A stretch of 64,000 bases of DNA, from assembly GCA_973895155.1 (NCBI GenBank), contig OZ316892.1, forward strand, positions 19,840,001 through 19,904,000, written 5' to 3'. This document shows, piece by piece, positions 31,255 through 42,976 of this stretch. The DNA is from Marsupella aquatica (Eukaryota > Marchantiophyta). The notes under the pieces were generated by a model. The model searched no databases and had not been told where the DNA came from. It saw nothing but the letters and a program-made list of their open reading frames with translations. Every line of letters begins with the position of its first letter. Positions within the stretch are counted from its first letter, which is position 1. Position numbers and translations under genes: made by a program.

Positions 31255-33863
31255 TTGTCATATCTTATGGTCTGTTTGAGTAAGGTTGGTGATCTTTTTA
31301 GCAATATGTTTGTGTCTGACATCCAGACTTCTCGGGGAAAAAACGACAAAAATCATTTATGGTGCCAACGGATCCTCCATCGTCAATGTTTTATGTCGTA
31401 TACAAACGGATCGGTTAACATCAAATTCCCAGGTTCGACAGATATAAGCTGTCACGCGATTGACATGGGTCTTAACACCAAAAACGTCACTATGGGTGCC
31501 AAAACCATCTCCTTGTACCTGAGGATCACGAAGGGATGTTGTGAATGCCGGTAAACACCAGTTTATGCCCTTAACACCAGACTATCATAGCAAGACTCTA
31601 TCACACATCACCCAAGCTCAATCCCAAGGAACCAAGGTTGGGGATCAGATCTGCGCTCATGATAGTTCTGGTGAGAAGGGGTCTTCATATCGGGCCGGTA
31701 CACACAGGGCCTAGCGCTACGGTGCGCATAGGTCTATACATATGCTTACTGTCATAGGTATGTTTCTATTCCGCCGCCGGAATGTACCCATAAACCAGTG
31801 ACTCCTGACTGATTCCCGGCTTAGGGACTTCTAAGCCATTGCCCCACCACTCTGCCATTCCACTCTCAACAATCAGAGCTATGACAGTCCTCACCCAGCC
31901 CGCTTCAATGCACCCGGTACACCTCTCAGTGGCGCTGCTAGTTCCATCATACACTCAGATTGCCTCACACACACACACATCCATGAGAGAAATGAGGCCT
32001 GAGAGGAAAACTCAATTAGATTCAAAGATGTGCACAATAGTTCACTGAGAACACTTGATCCGAACACTAGGGCCGAAGGCTGTCTCCTCCAGATTGTGAC
32101 GTGCTTGCCCTGCAAGCCCCGTGCTTGCCATGCAAGCTCAATCCTGAACTCAACCTCCTTCACTGCACTTCATTCTTGGGGGCACATACAGATCTCACAC
32201 CTCCAATTCAGAACATCAAGTTATGCATGCATAGTTGACTCGACTTCAAAGCTGGTACCAGGCCTAACGGCGATCTATCCCAGACAGCAATGAGGCCCGG
32301 CCTCACGCTTGCCCTGCAAGCTCAGCTCTGGCCATAGATCCCTTAGTGCTCTCCACCAGACAAAGGCCGGGACTCCCCATGGGTCACGTAGCCTTGCCAG
32401 ACTGAACTGTAAATGCTCCTCCTGCTGCCCCTTAATCAGTACCTCAGCCTCCCTAATGTGCCCACCGCAAATCGAATTGAAATCCTCCCCACAGTTTACA
32501 ATCACCAATACATCACCTATCACCAAGGCTCTGTATCGGGGGAAAAGAACCCAGTTGTGCTGCCCACTAGAAAGAGCCACAATCCAGCTCGCAAACCTAG
32601 CAACCCATTGCTGTGAAGCTTGGCTGATTACTCCCTGAGTAATAGCACAACCAAGCTCTCCCCAACACGCAGCGTCCAAGTCCAGCCTTGCTTGCACAGA
32701 GCTCCTCCCCGCTACTCAGTCTAAGTGAGATCACACAACTGAAGTCCCCCCCTCTCTACCGGGGGGCTGCTCTATATACTCTCTCATTGAGCCCAAATGG
32801 GTGGATGCTACGCTGCTGGAGCCCCATCCCAGCCCTAACAGAGCCGCCACTATCTCTAACTACTGAACCCTAACTCGCAACTTTATTTCTATCTCGAATT
32901 GGCTATGTACTTCGGATTCGGCCCTCCTCCATGGTTTTCGCGAGCTTACGCCTTCTCTCCTGATTTCTGTATTCAACCATTTGCTGCGTGGATAACAGCG
33001 TTGGAAGCGACTTGAGCTCCTCTTTCCAACGAGGTCAATTATAGCCGATTTGGTCAAATACACAGAGAGTTATGCCCCCGTAACCGAGAGGGGGTACTCA
33101 CTGTTGCGCTAACCCGAGTTACATAGCTAACCCGAGTTCGGCTAACCTAGCTATCCTATCTAACCCGAGTAGAGCTAACCCGTGGTCTCGGGTTAGGCCG
33201 TTACCCGCTATCCGCTATCCTAGCCTAAGCTGAGCCCGAACCCGAGCTTACCTATGCTAACCTGACCCCGAGTTAAGTCTAACCCGGGATCAATCTAATC
33301 CGAACCCGGGTTAAGCCTAAGCTGAAGCCGTGCTTACCTGAGCTAAGCTGAAGCCGTGCTGACCTAAGCTAAGCTGAAGCCGTGCTGACCTGAGCTAAGC
33401 TGAAGCCGTGCTCACATAAGCTAAGCCGTGGTCGAGCTTGGGTTAACCCGAAACTGAAGCCGAATCCGCTAATTCCGGTCACAAGTTAACCCGTCACACT
33501 AATCAGGCCGTATCTTTCTTAATACACCTCCGTTTCCTGAGTGTTTTATATCGATTTTACTCGCCTTGACCAGATCTTTCCAATGCTCTTTACAGATCCG
33601 GATTTGGTGACATATTGAAAGAGATATGGTCGTCGACCACCTGCGACATAGCTTTTATTTCCCTACTCTTAACGCCATGATTGCCCTTATTCTTGCCATC
33701 TTGCTAATTGTTATGCAATATCAATAGCTACTCCTTGCATACAGCAACCTACTTAATCAGATTACAAAATAAGGACCATGTCATTGGCGTCACATAAGCT
33801 GAACAATACCATGAACTTTTCTTCTTTCAAACGCTATAGCCCTCGGTTTTGTTTTTGTTCACC
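31255..33863. other. Spacer upstream of the MULE transposase, GC-rich insert and tandem repeats
   Basis: No gene is identified. From about 31,550 to 32,900 the DNA is GC-richer and free of GCGCC palindromes, with a 140-codon minus-strand frame (32,275-32,697) that has no recognised motif. It may be a captured fragment or a nested element. From 33,100 to 33,320 degenerate TAACCCGAG units recur. From about 33,315 to 33,425 four copies of a 26-bp unit containing GCTGAAGCCGTGCTGACC are in tandem. The transposase promoter should lie in 33,500-33,860. Confidence 0.45.
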
Positions 33864-36800
33864 ATGTCTCGGTCTATCGTTCTTTCTCGATTCGGTTCTG
33901 AAGATATTGTGACTATCCCCGTCCCCATGGAAGATACGTACAAGCAAGTCCAGGAGAGGTATCTCTACGGGAGATTTGATTTGAAGATGAATGACATTGA
34001 GGCCATTGTTCGAGAGCTCGAATCCATTGATGATATCGAGGATGCTGCAACGTTCAATGTCGATGACAGTGAACGGTTTTGGCATCTCTACGCAGGGATC
34101 TCGTACTCGGTTCGTTTAAGACAGCATGCAGGACTGTCCAGTTTCCCGCCGGTACCATGTGATGTGGTTGAGATTTCTTCAAGTGAGGATGGAGATCATA
34201 CTCTAAGTCCACCGTCGAAGAAGAAAAGCCCGCTCCCTGTTATCGTGAAAGTTGAGACTCCGGGAAGCTCTAAGCAGTTGGAGGTCGTGTACCGGCGCAG
34301 TGCAATGGATACGTTACTCAAATCAACTGGTCATAGTGAGTTGTCACGGTTCATATCAGCGGGTGATTTCAAGCATGAACAAGTGTCTTGTCTGCCAACT
34401 AAGTACAATGGTAACGTCGTGTTTGAGTTGCCGCCCATTGATAAGATGCTCTCTAAAGGCTCTAGGCTTAGGGACATGGATCGTGCCAAAGATTGTTACA
34501 TTTGGACACGCATATTTCCAACAACTGCAACTGTTCATCCTAAAAACCTTTGGCAGTTTGGGAAGGTTACCTGTACGGGATTCATTGAATGCAGGAACAA
34601 GTCCTGCGACTATTTCCAAAGGAAGAAGAAGGCAAATGCTAAGGCATGGCAGGGTACTCCAAAGCTCAGTGGTCAGTATGCTGTGGGATCTTTCATCGAA
34701 GAGGGAGGTGTTGTTTGTCATTACTGCGAACAGATTCCTTTTTGTGTGAAGTACTGCCCTGCCCGTTTGTTTTACATGTACCCCAAAGTATTACTTGATG
34801 CGGAAACATGTAGTCATATGTCCCGCCTGGCAATTCATATAGGTGAGCACAACCATCCAGGTAGAAAAACCTTCTGTAGGAGTGCGGAGAAGATAGCTGA
34901 GGATCTAATTAAAAAAAACATGAAGCCAATCCTCTGTCAAAACCGGCAGGGATCTTGAATTCTGCTACAGGGTCCTTAGTGAAATCTCTCTGCGAACATG
35001 TTGACGACATGGTCGATATCGAAGAAACTGAAATATGGAAGTCTCTGATGGTCCTTTCCACTCCGCAGAAGTTTGCATCTCTTTGTCGGAGCGTTAGGAT
35101 AGACCAAAAAGGTTGGGGTGAATTAGATTTTCTCTCGCAAATGCAGAGGAGGATTCATGTGTCGTTTCTCCAGAGGTATTTGCTTCCAGGTCAGGGATGT
35201 CAGAACGATAGGCCTCACATCTTTAAAATGACCGTGAAAGGTCATGGTTCCGGTGTGGATCTTTTGAGGCAGATGCAACCAGGTGGAAGACTCGAAGGAG
35301 CCTGGGTAAGTTTCGATGTGATGCAGCGTGTCACCACGGATTGGTTTACTTTCAGCGCACACGTCTACGACCACAATTTCCGTGCACTGTGTACAATTTT
35401 CACATGCGAGTTGAAAGGTGAAGACACTGAGTCTTTTGAAAAGGCATGGAGAGTGATGATTGAGGTTTGCAAAGAAAATGAACTTCAGGAGGTTGTCATC
35501 CAAGGATTTATGGCCGACAATGCACAAGCTGGATGGAATGCAGTGCGAAATGTTTTTTTTGGTGGACACCCGGACCCGGAGAGGGAGCGCTTTGATGCAT
35601 TTCACTTTTATCAATCTTTTCATCGTCATTCCAAGGAAGGAGTACTGGAAGAATGTCAATCGGAGCATCGGAGACTTTGGGAGAAACTGAGAAATGCTCC
35701 ATCATTTGTGGCAGCATACCGGGTGTCCTGAGAGATTGTTGTGTGGTGGCAATCAGGAAATCGTGTCCCCAGAAAGCTGAAGATGCTGCAAAGCTGGATA
35801 TCTTGGTGGGTTGTTCGCTGGCGCCAGTGGGGCAATTTTATTCGAGTGGTAAGGCATCCATCTATCTAGACTGTAATGTTCATCAACTTCATATTAGCGC
35901 CAGGCGCTGGTTATTTTCTCCATACGCGTCAAAACAAGTAGTACAAGAAATTGAAGCCAATATGTAGTTAGAATTCAGTATTAAACATTGAAATTGTATT
36001 TCAGGCTTGTTCTACATATTTATGTTGCCAGCGCCGGGCGCTGGTAATAGAATACTACTTATGGTTGACATTTTCGTATGGCAGAGCAAAAGTGCTGAGG
36101 AAGGTGCCTTGATCCCCAACTGTACAGAGTCAGAATCAAGGCATGCGTCCATGAAAGCCTCGGCTACAAAGAAAAAGGTCGGTCTTTATGAAGCTTGCGA
36201 AGTTGACCAAAACCGTGCTCTGTCTCAAGTTGCAGGATATAGTGCATACCGTAAAGGCTTGAACCGGGGGAAGGGGCCAACTATATGGGAATTGGCGTTC
36301 CGTTCCGCCGATCAAGCAGGTTCGCCAAGATTGTTTGAAGAAGCGACTAATATGCTTCTATCTAACGCAGCAGAATTCGATTTGGAAAGAAGTACTCCCC
36401 TGAATGGAGATATAATGACGAAGTCAATGAAGAGGAAGGGACATGCAACTGGGACTGTCTCTCCACAAGATTCCCATTGGCATGACACCGTTCTAACAAC
36501 CACACCAAATACTCGTGGTTTGAAAAGGAAGAACCTGAACATAACTGACTTTTCTTCTATTCCCTCAAGTTCTGATCATCCTGTCACAAAGGCGGTGAAT
36601 CTCTCAGGTATGGTCACATCAGAGAGTGATACTGATTCACTGGACTATACTCCTCAAACAACCCGAGCAACAAGATCCTCAAAACCTCCGCTCAGTGCCC
36701 AGCAGCACTTCAGATCAACTTCCACGCACGATTGTGCTAGAGAAGGATGTCCCTCCGGGGCAGTGGCAGTTGCGACGGACATCGAAGTATGGAGCAGGTC

Positions 36801-37499
36801 CGCAATGCAATGGTACACTGAATGGGAGTTTGGATCGCGATGAGTGTCGAAATCGTATCAAGAAGGTTGGCTTCCATTCGTCTGAAGGTGTTGTCGGAAT
36901 TGTCGTGAAGGGCCATCGTCTCTTTAGGGGCGAACCCATCTCCGAAATGATTTGGTTTTGCCCGAACCAAGCATGTTACAAGAGTCATCCGCGTTGTGGT
37001 GTTCAGAAGCTTCCTCCTTTTCCTGACATTTTGCCTGTTCTGAAGGGTACGAGCCTGTCTCCTTCTGAAATTACATTCCTGGAAGAGCAAGGACTTGTCT
37101 TAGCGCGAACAACAGGATTGAGTCGATCTGCGCCATCTGCTTTTGACCTCAGGATAAATATTAACGTGTTCCCAGAAACAATAAGGTTTTTGGAGCCGAA
37201 TCTCCGACTTGGTAGTCGGAATGGGAGGAACTCAAGGCCTCGGTCTAATCTCACTATGGGTCACACGAAGCGAATGGAGTCTGCACGACAAGAAGTGATG
37301 AGTTTGGATGGGGAATGGAATGTTCAGACCGGAAATGCTTTTGGAAAGCAATTTCGAATTCGAACCCATGAGAACCATCGATCACCAAGCACATACTTCG
37401 GCCAAAGTCTGGAGCCGAATCCCCGCTTGCTCTTGTGAAGACTTCTTCCTCCGACATTCGCGTGGCAAGTCGTACATGCCTTGCAAACATCTATACTAG
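33864..37499 (+). pseudogene. MULE-type transposase with SWIM finger, degraded
   Basis: Exon one spans 33,864-35,848 and exon two starts at 36,085, phase 0. After an acidic head there is a zinc-binding part of WRKY/GCM type (FIECRNKSC, CHYCEQIPFC, HIGEHNHPG). The MULE DDE core follows: SFDVMQR (Asp at 35,314), CTIFTCELKGED, FMADNAQAGW (Asp at 35,516), FHFYQ, WGNFIR, and the third acid in PNCTESESRH at the start of exon two. A SWIM motif (CSCEDFF...CKH) closes the protein at about 37,430. Breaks are a one-base shift in an A8 run (34,911-34,918), TGA at 35,729-35,731 (Arg expected) and at least two frame changes in exon two, one of which could be an unrecognised intron. The ATG at 33,864 is the first in frame. 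Confidence 0.7.
35849..36084 (+). repeat. MULE transposase intron with two GCGCC palindromes
   Basis: The intron between the two transposase exons contains ATTAGCGCCAGGCGCTGG (about 35,893) and CCAGCGCCGGGCGCTGG (about 36,030). It again shows the palindromes placed in introns rather than exons. Confidence 0.6.
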
Positions 37500-38329
37500 G
37501 TGTACATAAATGTTTTCAAACTTGAGATTGAGGAGTCGACTCTTTGTAGCCAACCTATTTTGACTTTAGGCGAAGTCAGGCTTGTGCTGGAGAGGCAGAA
37601 CTTGAATGGCTTATGAGAGAGATCGAAACTGCCCAATAGGTCGTCGTTCAATATAACGGTTATTCCCTATTTTGTCTTTTTCCAACGGATATTTTAGTTG
37701 TTTTATTGAGACTTTGTTGGTTAGCGCCGGGCGCTGGTTCTAGGAAACCGGATATTCATTGCTTCATTATGTACGTGCATTGTGGAAGAATGACCTCTTG
37801 TTTTATTTAAAATGTGTAAGTTGATTAAATTGTCTACTGTCTTCAAAGCCTCGAGGATGTGATTTGTCATTTGTTTGTGACGTTACAAGGTCCATTTAAT
37901 CAACTCCTTTAGATTGGGTTGATTTGGACTCCACGATTGACATGTGCTATGGTGGGTCCCACTCTAAGGGTCACTATTTGGCGATGAAAATAGATTGATT
38001 TGCATGAATGTTTCTTTAGGCACACTCCTAATACCATGTTTTTTATCTTCTACAATAAATTGTTGTGTCAATGGAGGATTGATAGTACACTTCATCCATC
38101 GGATGGCACAAAATAATTGTTTGTTTTAAACTTTATTGCCCCCCGAAAAATTATGCCATTAGAGTGGTGGATATGCACCTTAGAGTGGTGGATATGCACG
38201 TTATGGTTTAGGCAAAACTGGTAACAGGGACAAGCTTACTAGTAACAGGTACAATTTCCCTGTTAACAGAAAATAAACCCCTGGTAACAGGTTTTCTGTT
38301 TTCTGTTTTCTGTCATGGCTATCATACCC
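37500..38329. other. Right end of the MULE
   Basis: No gene is seen. One palindrome (TTAGCGCCGGGCGCTGG, about 37,721) is present. Near the end are a 21-bp tandem pair (TTAGAGTGGTGGATATGCAC, about 38,159 and 38,180) and repeated GGTAACAGG / TTTTCTG units at 38,218-38,313 mirroring the left end. Confidence 0.5.
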
Positions 38330-39574
38330 GTACTATATGTGTCTAATATGTCATGTTATCACTTTAAATTTAGTGACACTACAAGTTGTAAATGTAATTT
38401 GGTTATGATTTCAATTCTAGTCATATAACTAGTATTAAAAATTGACACAGTATCTTTAAGACTCAAAATCTAGTCATATAGTGGCAAGGGCTATATAGTT
38501 TCTACATCAGGATTTAGGATCCATCCCTTTCAACAGTGTGTCATGATGATTTCATTGCAATGTTTAAACACCATTGTTTTCTGCACTGTCTGTTTCATCA
38601 TTGGTTCATTGTTGAATGGACTGACGTTGATTGGTCTAAAATTGTGATGACTTGTATTAGTGTTGTATGCGTGTTGAAACATTGATGGTTTACTAATTGC
38701 AGTTTAGACGATGAAAAGCATTATAGAAGCATTGCTGAAAATATGGACAATGATTTAGTAATTTTTCAGTATCACATATTCAATGAATTCCCTCAGTTTT
38801 TCATTGTCTATTCATTGCATATTACCCTTAGATATGTTGTGCAATGTTTTCACATTGATACATTATGAGCATTTCAGTATTGAACAATTCCATTTTCATT
38901 ATAACATATCCATGGGTGCATTGTAAGAATAATATAGATTCATTGATGACACTTCATGGTTGCGCTGTTAATTAATTGAGGTTTAGTTGTTGGGGTTAGA
39001 CTTGTATATTTGTTGTTGTCTTTTTAACTTTTCATTGTGTTTTCATTGCATATTACCCTCTCATATGTGACACAATGTTTATATACTGATACAGTATTTA
39101 GTTTTTAGTGTGGAATGGTCCACTCTTTCCAAGGTTGAATTGCAAATGCATTGTTTAAAGGTCATCTTTTCATCAGTGAAATGTCAAGGTTTCATTGTTG
39201 GTTAGTGGATGATAGGTTGCTAGGTACTTTATTAGTGAAATTTCAAGGTTTCATTGTTGGTAAGTGGATGATAGGTTGCTAGGTACTTCATTAGTAAAAT
39301 TTCAAGGTTTCATTGTTGGTTAGTGGATGATAGGTTGCTAGGTACAGCCACATCCTTGGAAAGTGGTATTGATTGAAATAGATCTAGGACGTGCCTCAAC
39401 ACTTTTGGCTGAGATGTTTTGAGGGATTTAGTTGTTGTAAACTTGAAAGACTTAGATACTCTCGAGATAAAACTAAACAATTCAAATTTGAGACATACTT
39501 ACAATGACATATTTTTAATGGCTTCAAAGTTCGTAGACAATTTTATTCCAACTTTATCTTGCTCATCAATTGCT
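38330..39574. other. AT-rich non-coding DNA between MULE and Plavaka-like gene
   Basis: No gene is seen. AGTCATATA motifs (about 38,414 and 38,472) match those left of the 18.7-kb element, so this is probably the same old target DNA. ATTTAGTGACACTACAAG at about 38,367 joins a TAGTG and a CACTA-like end but is not proven to be a terminus. TTCATTGCATATTACCCT occurs at about 38,811 and 39,048. Confidence 0.4.
39177..39350. repeat. 59-bp tandem repeat, three copies
   Basis: The phrase TCAAGGTTTCATTGTTGG recurs at 39,184, 39,243 and 39,302, a period of 59 bp. Each copy continues with AGTGGATGATAGGTTGCTAG. Copies differ by a few bases. Confidence 0.85.
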
Positions 39575-41357
39575 TCAGAACTTAAACCTATTCAAGAGGA
39601 ATTCTCCTGCCTCGTGCTCATCCACTCCATAATGAGGCACAAGATGAACTACACTTAGAATGTTGGCTACTTCTAACACATCATATGCTGCTAGTCTCCT
39701 CCTGCTAGAGGTCCCTGAGTGGCCTCCTATCTCAGTCCTATCCACCACTAGCTTTAGGATCAAGCACCCAGTAGTCCTCTCTGGTCTTGTTTGACTATTA
39801 TACCACCTCACTAAAGCCATGTCCCGGGTGGTTTTATCTCCACTGCTAGTGGTCACTGGACAAGTGAACAGGAGTCGTAGTTGGGCATACCATGTCAAGG
39901 GCTCATCCCCAACTTTCTCCATCTGTATGGCAACATCACTGAAGTAAGGGGCACCATGAAAACTCGGGGTGGCCCTGCCTGTCATGGGCCAATCCGCAAA
40001 TCTATCACCCACTCCTGCTGCAATGGCCACCCCTGTCTTTACTTCGAGAGTCTGATGCAATCAATTGAAACCCTCATCAGATATGGAGGTGTCTAGTAAA
40101 GATGACCATGCAGCTAAGCAAGTTCTTAAACCTTATTCACAACTACTTACAAGTCACAAGTTGCTCACCTCAATGGTCTGCAAATCATTAATGACACAAT
40201 AACCTTGCAAAGATGTCTTCAAATGCAACGATATCTCTGGTTGTGTAGTCAAGACCTCTTTACCGCTAAGAGGGATATCAGTTATCTCCCTCTGCAACCA
40301 GTCCATATGGAAACGTAGTCTTGTGCCCATGAGAACATTAGACCCTGTTGCCACAGCCTGCCATTCACATTACATCAGTTATAAGTCGACGAATAGAATG
40401 CATTGCATTACAGATATCAAACCAATTATATTTTCAATGGATAATTCACCCCCTAAGCACCTTACCTTGTCTAACGCAGTGAATCGATCATCTGCCTTAT
40501 CAACCTCTGAAATGGAGGTAGCATTTTTTTGGCTAAGAGCTAGTAGCCTTCGGTGGTGGTTAGTCATTTGCTTGGCGAATTCCTTTTTGTTGCTGGCTCT
40601 ATATGGCACTTTCATCAACAAAATGTGCAAATGTTCATACAGATTAGTCGAATACTCCACTGGAATCCCTGACCGCCGAATAGAATCAGAGAGGTGAGCC
40701 ATTGCGTGGACCTTTACAGTATCAAATTCTGACTTTTGATACTTTCCTAACACCACTATCAACTTTCTCACCATCCTGCACAACATCATGTGCAAATTAT
40801 TAATAATTCTGTCTTATTTCATAACAACTTGGCAGCCTAATATAATTAGTGAGCAATAATAGAATGAACTATCCAGTAAAAAGCAAGAAGTACTTACACT
40901 ACCATCAGCCGATCCATTTCTGCCAGAGTCTCCTCAGTGTGCACAGCTTTCCGGAAAGCCAAAGTATACCAATCCCACATAGAGATCACAACTTGCAACA
41001 CAGGGGTCGGGTAAACTCCAAGCATCACTGGAATTAGAACCTGAAACACACACCTATGTTCAAATGCCTGGAAAGTGGCGTTAGAAGTAAAATATCCAGT
41101 CCTTCCCTTGCACGAGGGAAGTCTGAACTCTGGATACCGGTGATGCTCTGACACCCAAGCCAACCTCCGGTCCAATACCTGTAATGCTTTTCGTTTGAAT
41201 GTGACAGCCGGCACTTCAACTGCCATGACTTTCAAGATCCCAATTAGGGTTTTAAACAAACCTAAATCAAATTGGTGCATCTTGTCAGGATGCACACATC
41301 TATACGGGTTTCCTAGAATCGTATCCCCACCAAGGAAACCCCAAAGTGCACACTGCC

Positions 41358-41395
<38 letters not shown>

Positions 41396-42976
41396 TAAGT
41401 ATTTACGTTCACTTTGATAATTCAAAAGAATAAATGATAAATTTGCAAAATAGAACTAGTGATGATGCAAATTCAGATATCATAAACTTTGTACCTGAAT
41501 GGGATGGACAGAGTTACTCCTGGACAATTCATCCATCACAGCCACAGTTCCTGATACTTCATTCATCTCCTCATATAGAGCACTCATGTTTTCTTGAGTT
41601 CGATATTCAAGCCTTGCTGTAACTGTGCTCAATTGACCTCGAGGACAGTGGCATGTGCTACATGGAAAACTGCATCTATTGGAGTCAAAAGTGCACGTTA
41701 CTTTGCAGCTCTCTGGATGGTCACCGATGTAGCCATATAGGAGTGGGAATACCCATTTCTGTGAACCTGATGGATCCTCCAACGGCAAGCCCCTGTTGCA
41801 TCACATGCCAATGAACAATCAATGTCTTGGCACAAATGTAATATAAAATGGATCTAAAAAATATATCAGCAACCACATAGATAGTAATTTTGGTTATAGG
41901 AAATAACAGAGAAATTAGGTTAAAGAAATAATGACTTACGTAAAACTCAATGCCTTGAGTGGTGCCAACAAGATGCTCAAACACTTGTGCAAAAATGAGC
42001 ACTTGAGCCTAGTTGGATTTCTAGAGTTCAACAATTCCTGATCACATGGTCCATAAGTGGGCAAAATGGCTAACAAGGCATGGCCAAGCTCCTCCCGCCA
42101 TCCAGCACATTCAATGTTGGCTAAGGACATCATCAATGGATATCCAGAGACTCTCTGGTTATTAGACAGGGAAGTTTGATCTGAATACAAGATGATTGCA
42201 GCAATGGCTCCACCTGGACACCTCTGTTGTACGAGAGTCTGCAGCAAACACCAACAAACTAAGTGTCCAACCTCATCCAGGAACAAAAAGAAAAGCTCAA
42301 TTGAATAGATAAGTACAGTATGTTTCCTTACATGCATCTATCTCCACCAGTGCCCTGTTTCCGGAGTACTGTAGTGGTCTGTTGCCTCAGCTTCAGCGGG
42401 AAGCAGTTTGAAGTCTTTCTTGTTGTTGGAATTTGAAAACAAAGTAGACAACACTTCCACTGGATCTTGAAAATGCAGCACCAACTCGTGCACATGCTGG
42501 TCTTTCTCTCTAACCACCGCTTGCTTCCATTCAATACCATGATCACTTGCCATCTTTTCTTCATATGCGAGAAGGTCACTTACATTTTTCACATAAACAT
42601 CTTCTCTATTAAAATTTGGGTGAAAAAGCATACCCAAAAACCTTCTGGTGTCCTTGATAGACATCCCTAGAGTATTTCTACATTGCCTTAAAAAGGCCAC
42701 TAGGTGAAATGTTGAATCAAACCTGTCCTTTGGATCACTGGCTCTACAGAAATTGCTTACTTGATCTTGAGGAGCATCAATCATGTGGATCAATTCGTCA
42801 GCAGTTTGTTGCACTTCTAGTGGAGAAGAAGATTCCCCAACATAGAATGGGGGAAATGGCTCAACCTCCTTCTGGGCTAATGCTAATTTGCATGATCTAT
42901 TGGTACTCTTGTGAGAAGCGAGCCCACCATTGGTTTTAAATCCTTTGCAGCCACAGATGTCACAGTCGTATGTCAT
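39575..42976 (-). CDS. Plavaka-like (CMC) transposase, seven exons, one stop
   Basis: Approximate exons are 42,976-42,335, ~42,242-41,940, ~41,790-41,495, ~41,355-40,900, ~40,778-40,465, ~40,357-40,170 and ~40,055-39,575. The N-terminus has a C2H2-like finger (CDICGC...GLASHKSTNRSC). The second exon has the Plavaka signature IAAIILYSDQTSL..., SGYPLMMSLANI. The third has FPLLYGYIGDHPE and a Cys-rich CHCPRG part. The fourth has PDKMHQFDLGLFKTL, where the His-Gln-Phe-Asp box carries a likely catalytic acid. The fifth has KVHAMAHLSDSIRRSG and the sixth-to-last blocks end in VVHLVPHYG. A TAG at 42,338-42,340, two codons before the first donor, would be Gln as CAG. Otherwise the frame looks intact. 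Plavaka proteins are cut-and-paste transposases related to CACTA. Element ends were not found. Confidence 0.65.
41359..41390. repeat. (AC)16 microsatellite
   Basis: This is a perfect dinucleotide run. On the minus strand it is (GT)n and lies directly before the acceptor GTTGGCAG of the fourth Plavaka exon, taking the place of the usual pyrimidine tract. Confidence 0.95.

Larger units (their letters stand above)
24545..38329. mobile_element. 13.8-kb MULE-like transposon with ParB-methyltransferase cargo
   Basis: The left end begins GGGGAATTTAC and the right end finishes ATCATACCC. A looser inverted repeat follows inside each end: GACAGCAAATAGATAACAG at 24,560 against GACAGAAAACAGAAAACAG read from 38,314 (about 16 of 19 match). 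The 8-bp flanks GTACTACA (24,537-24,544) and GTACTATA (38,330-38,337) differ at one base, and an 8-9 bp duplication is typical of MULEs. The element carries a MULE-type transposase (+) and a divergent ParB/methyltransferase gene (-). About eighteen palindromes around GCGCCnGGCGC are spread over its introns and spacers from about 24,985 to 37,735. The exact ends are inferred and could be off by a few bases. Confidence 0.6.

Noticed and set aside
38367-38384. TTTAGTGACACTACAAG as a proven junction of two CACTA elements
   Set aside because: AGTCATATA motifs continue on both sides and no target duplication or matching opposite end was found.
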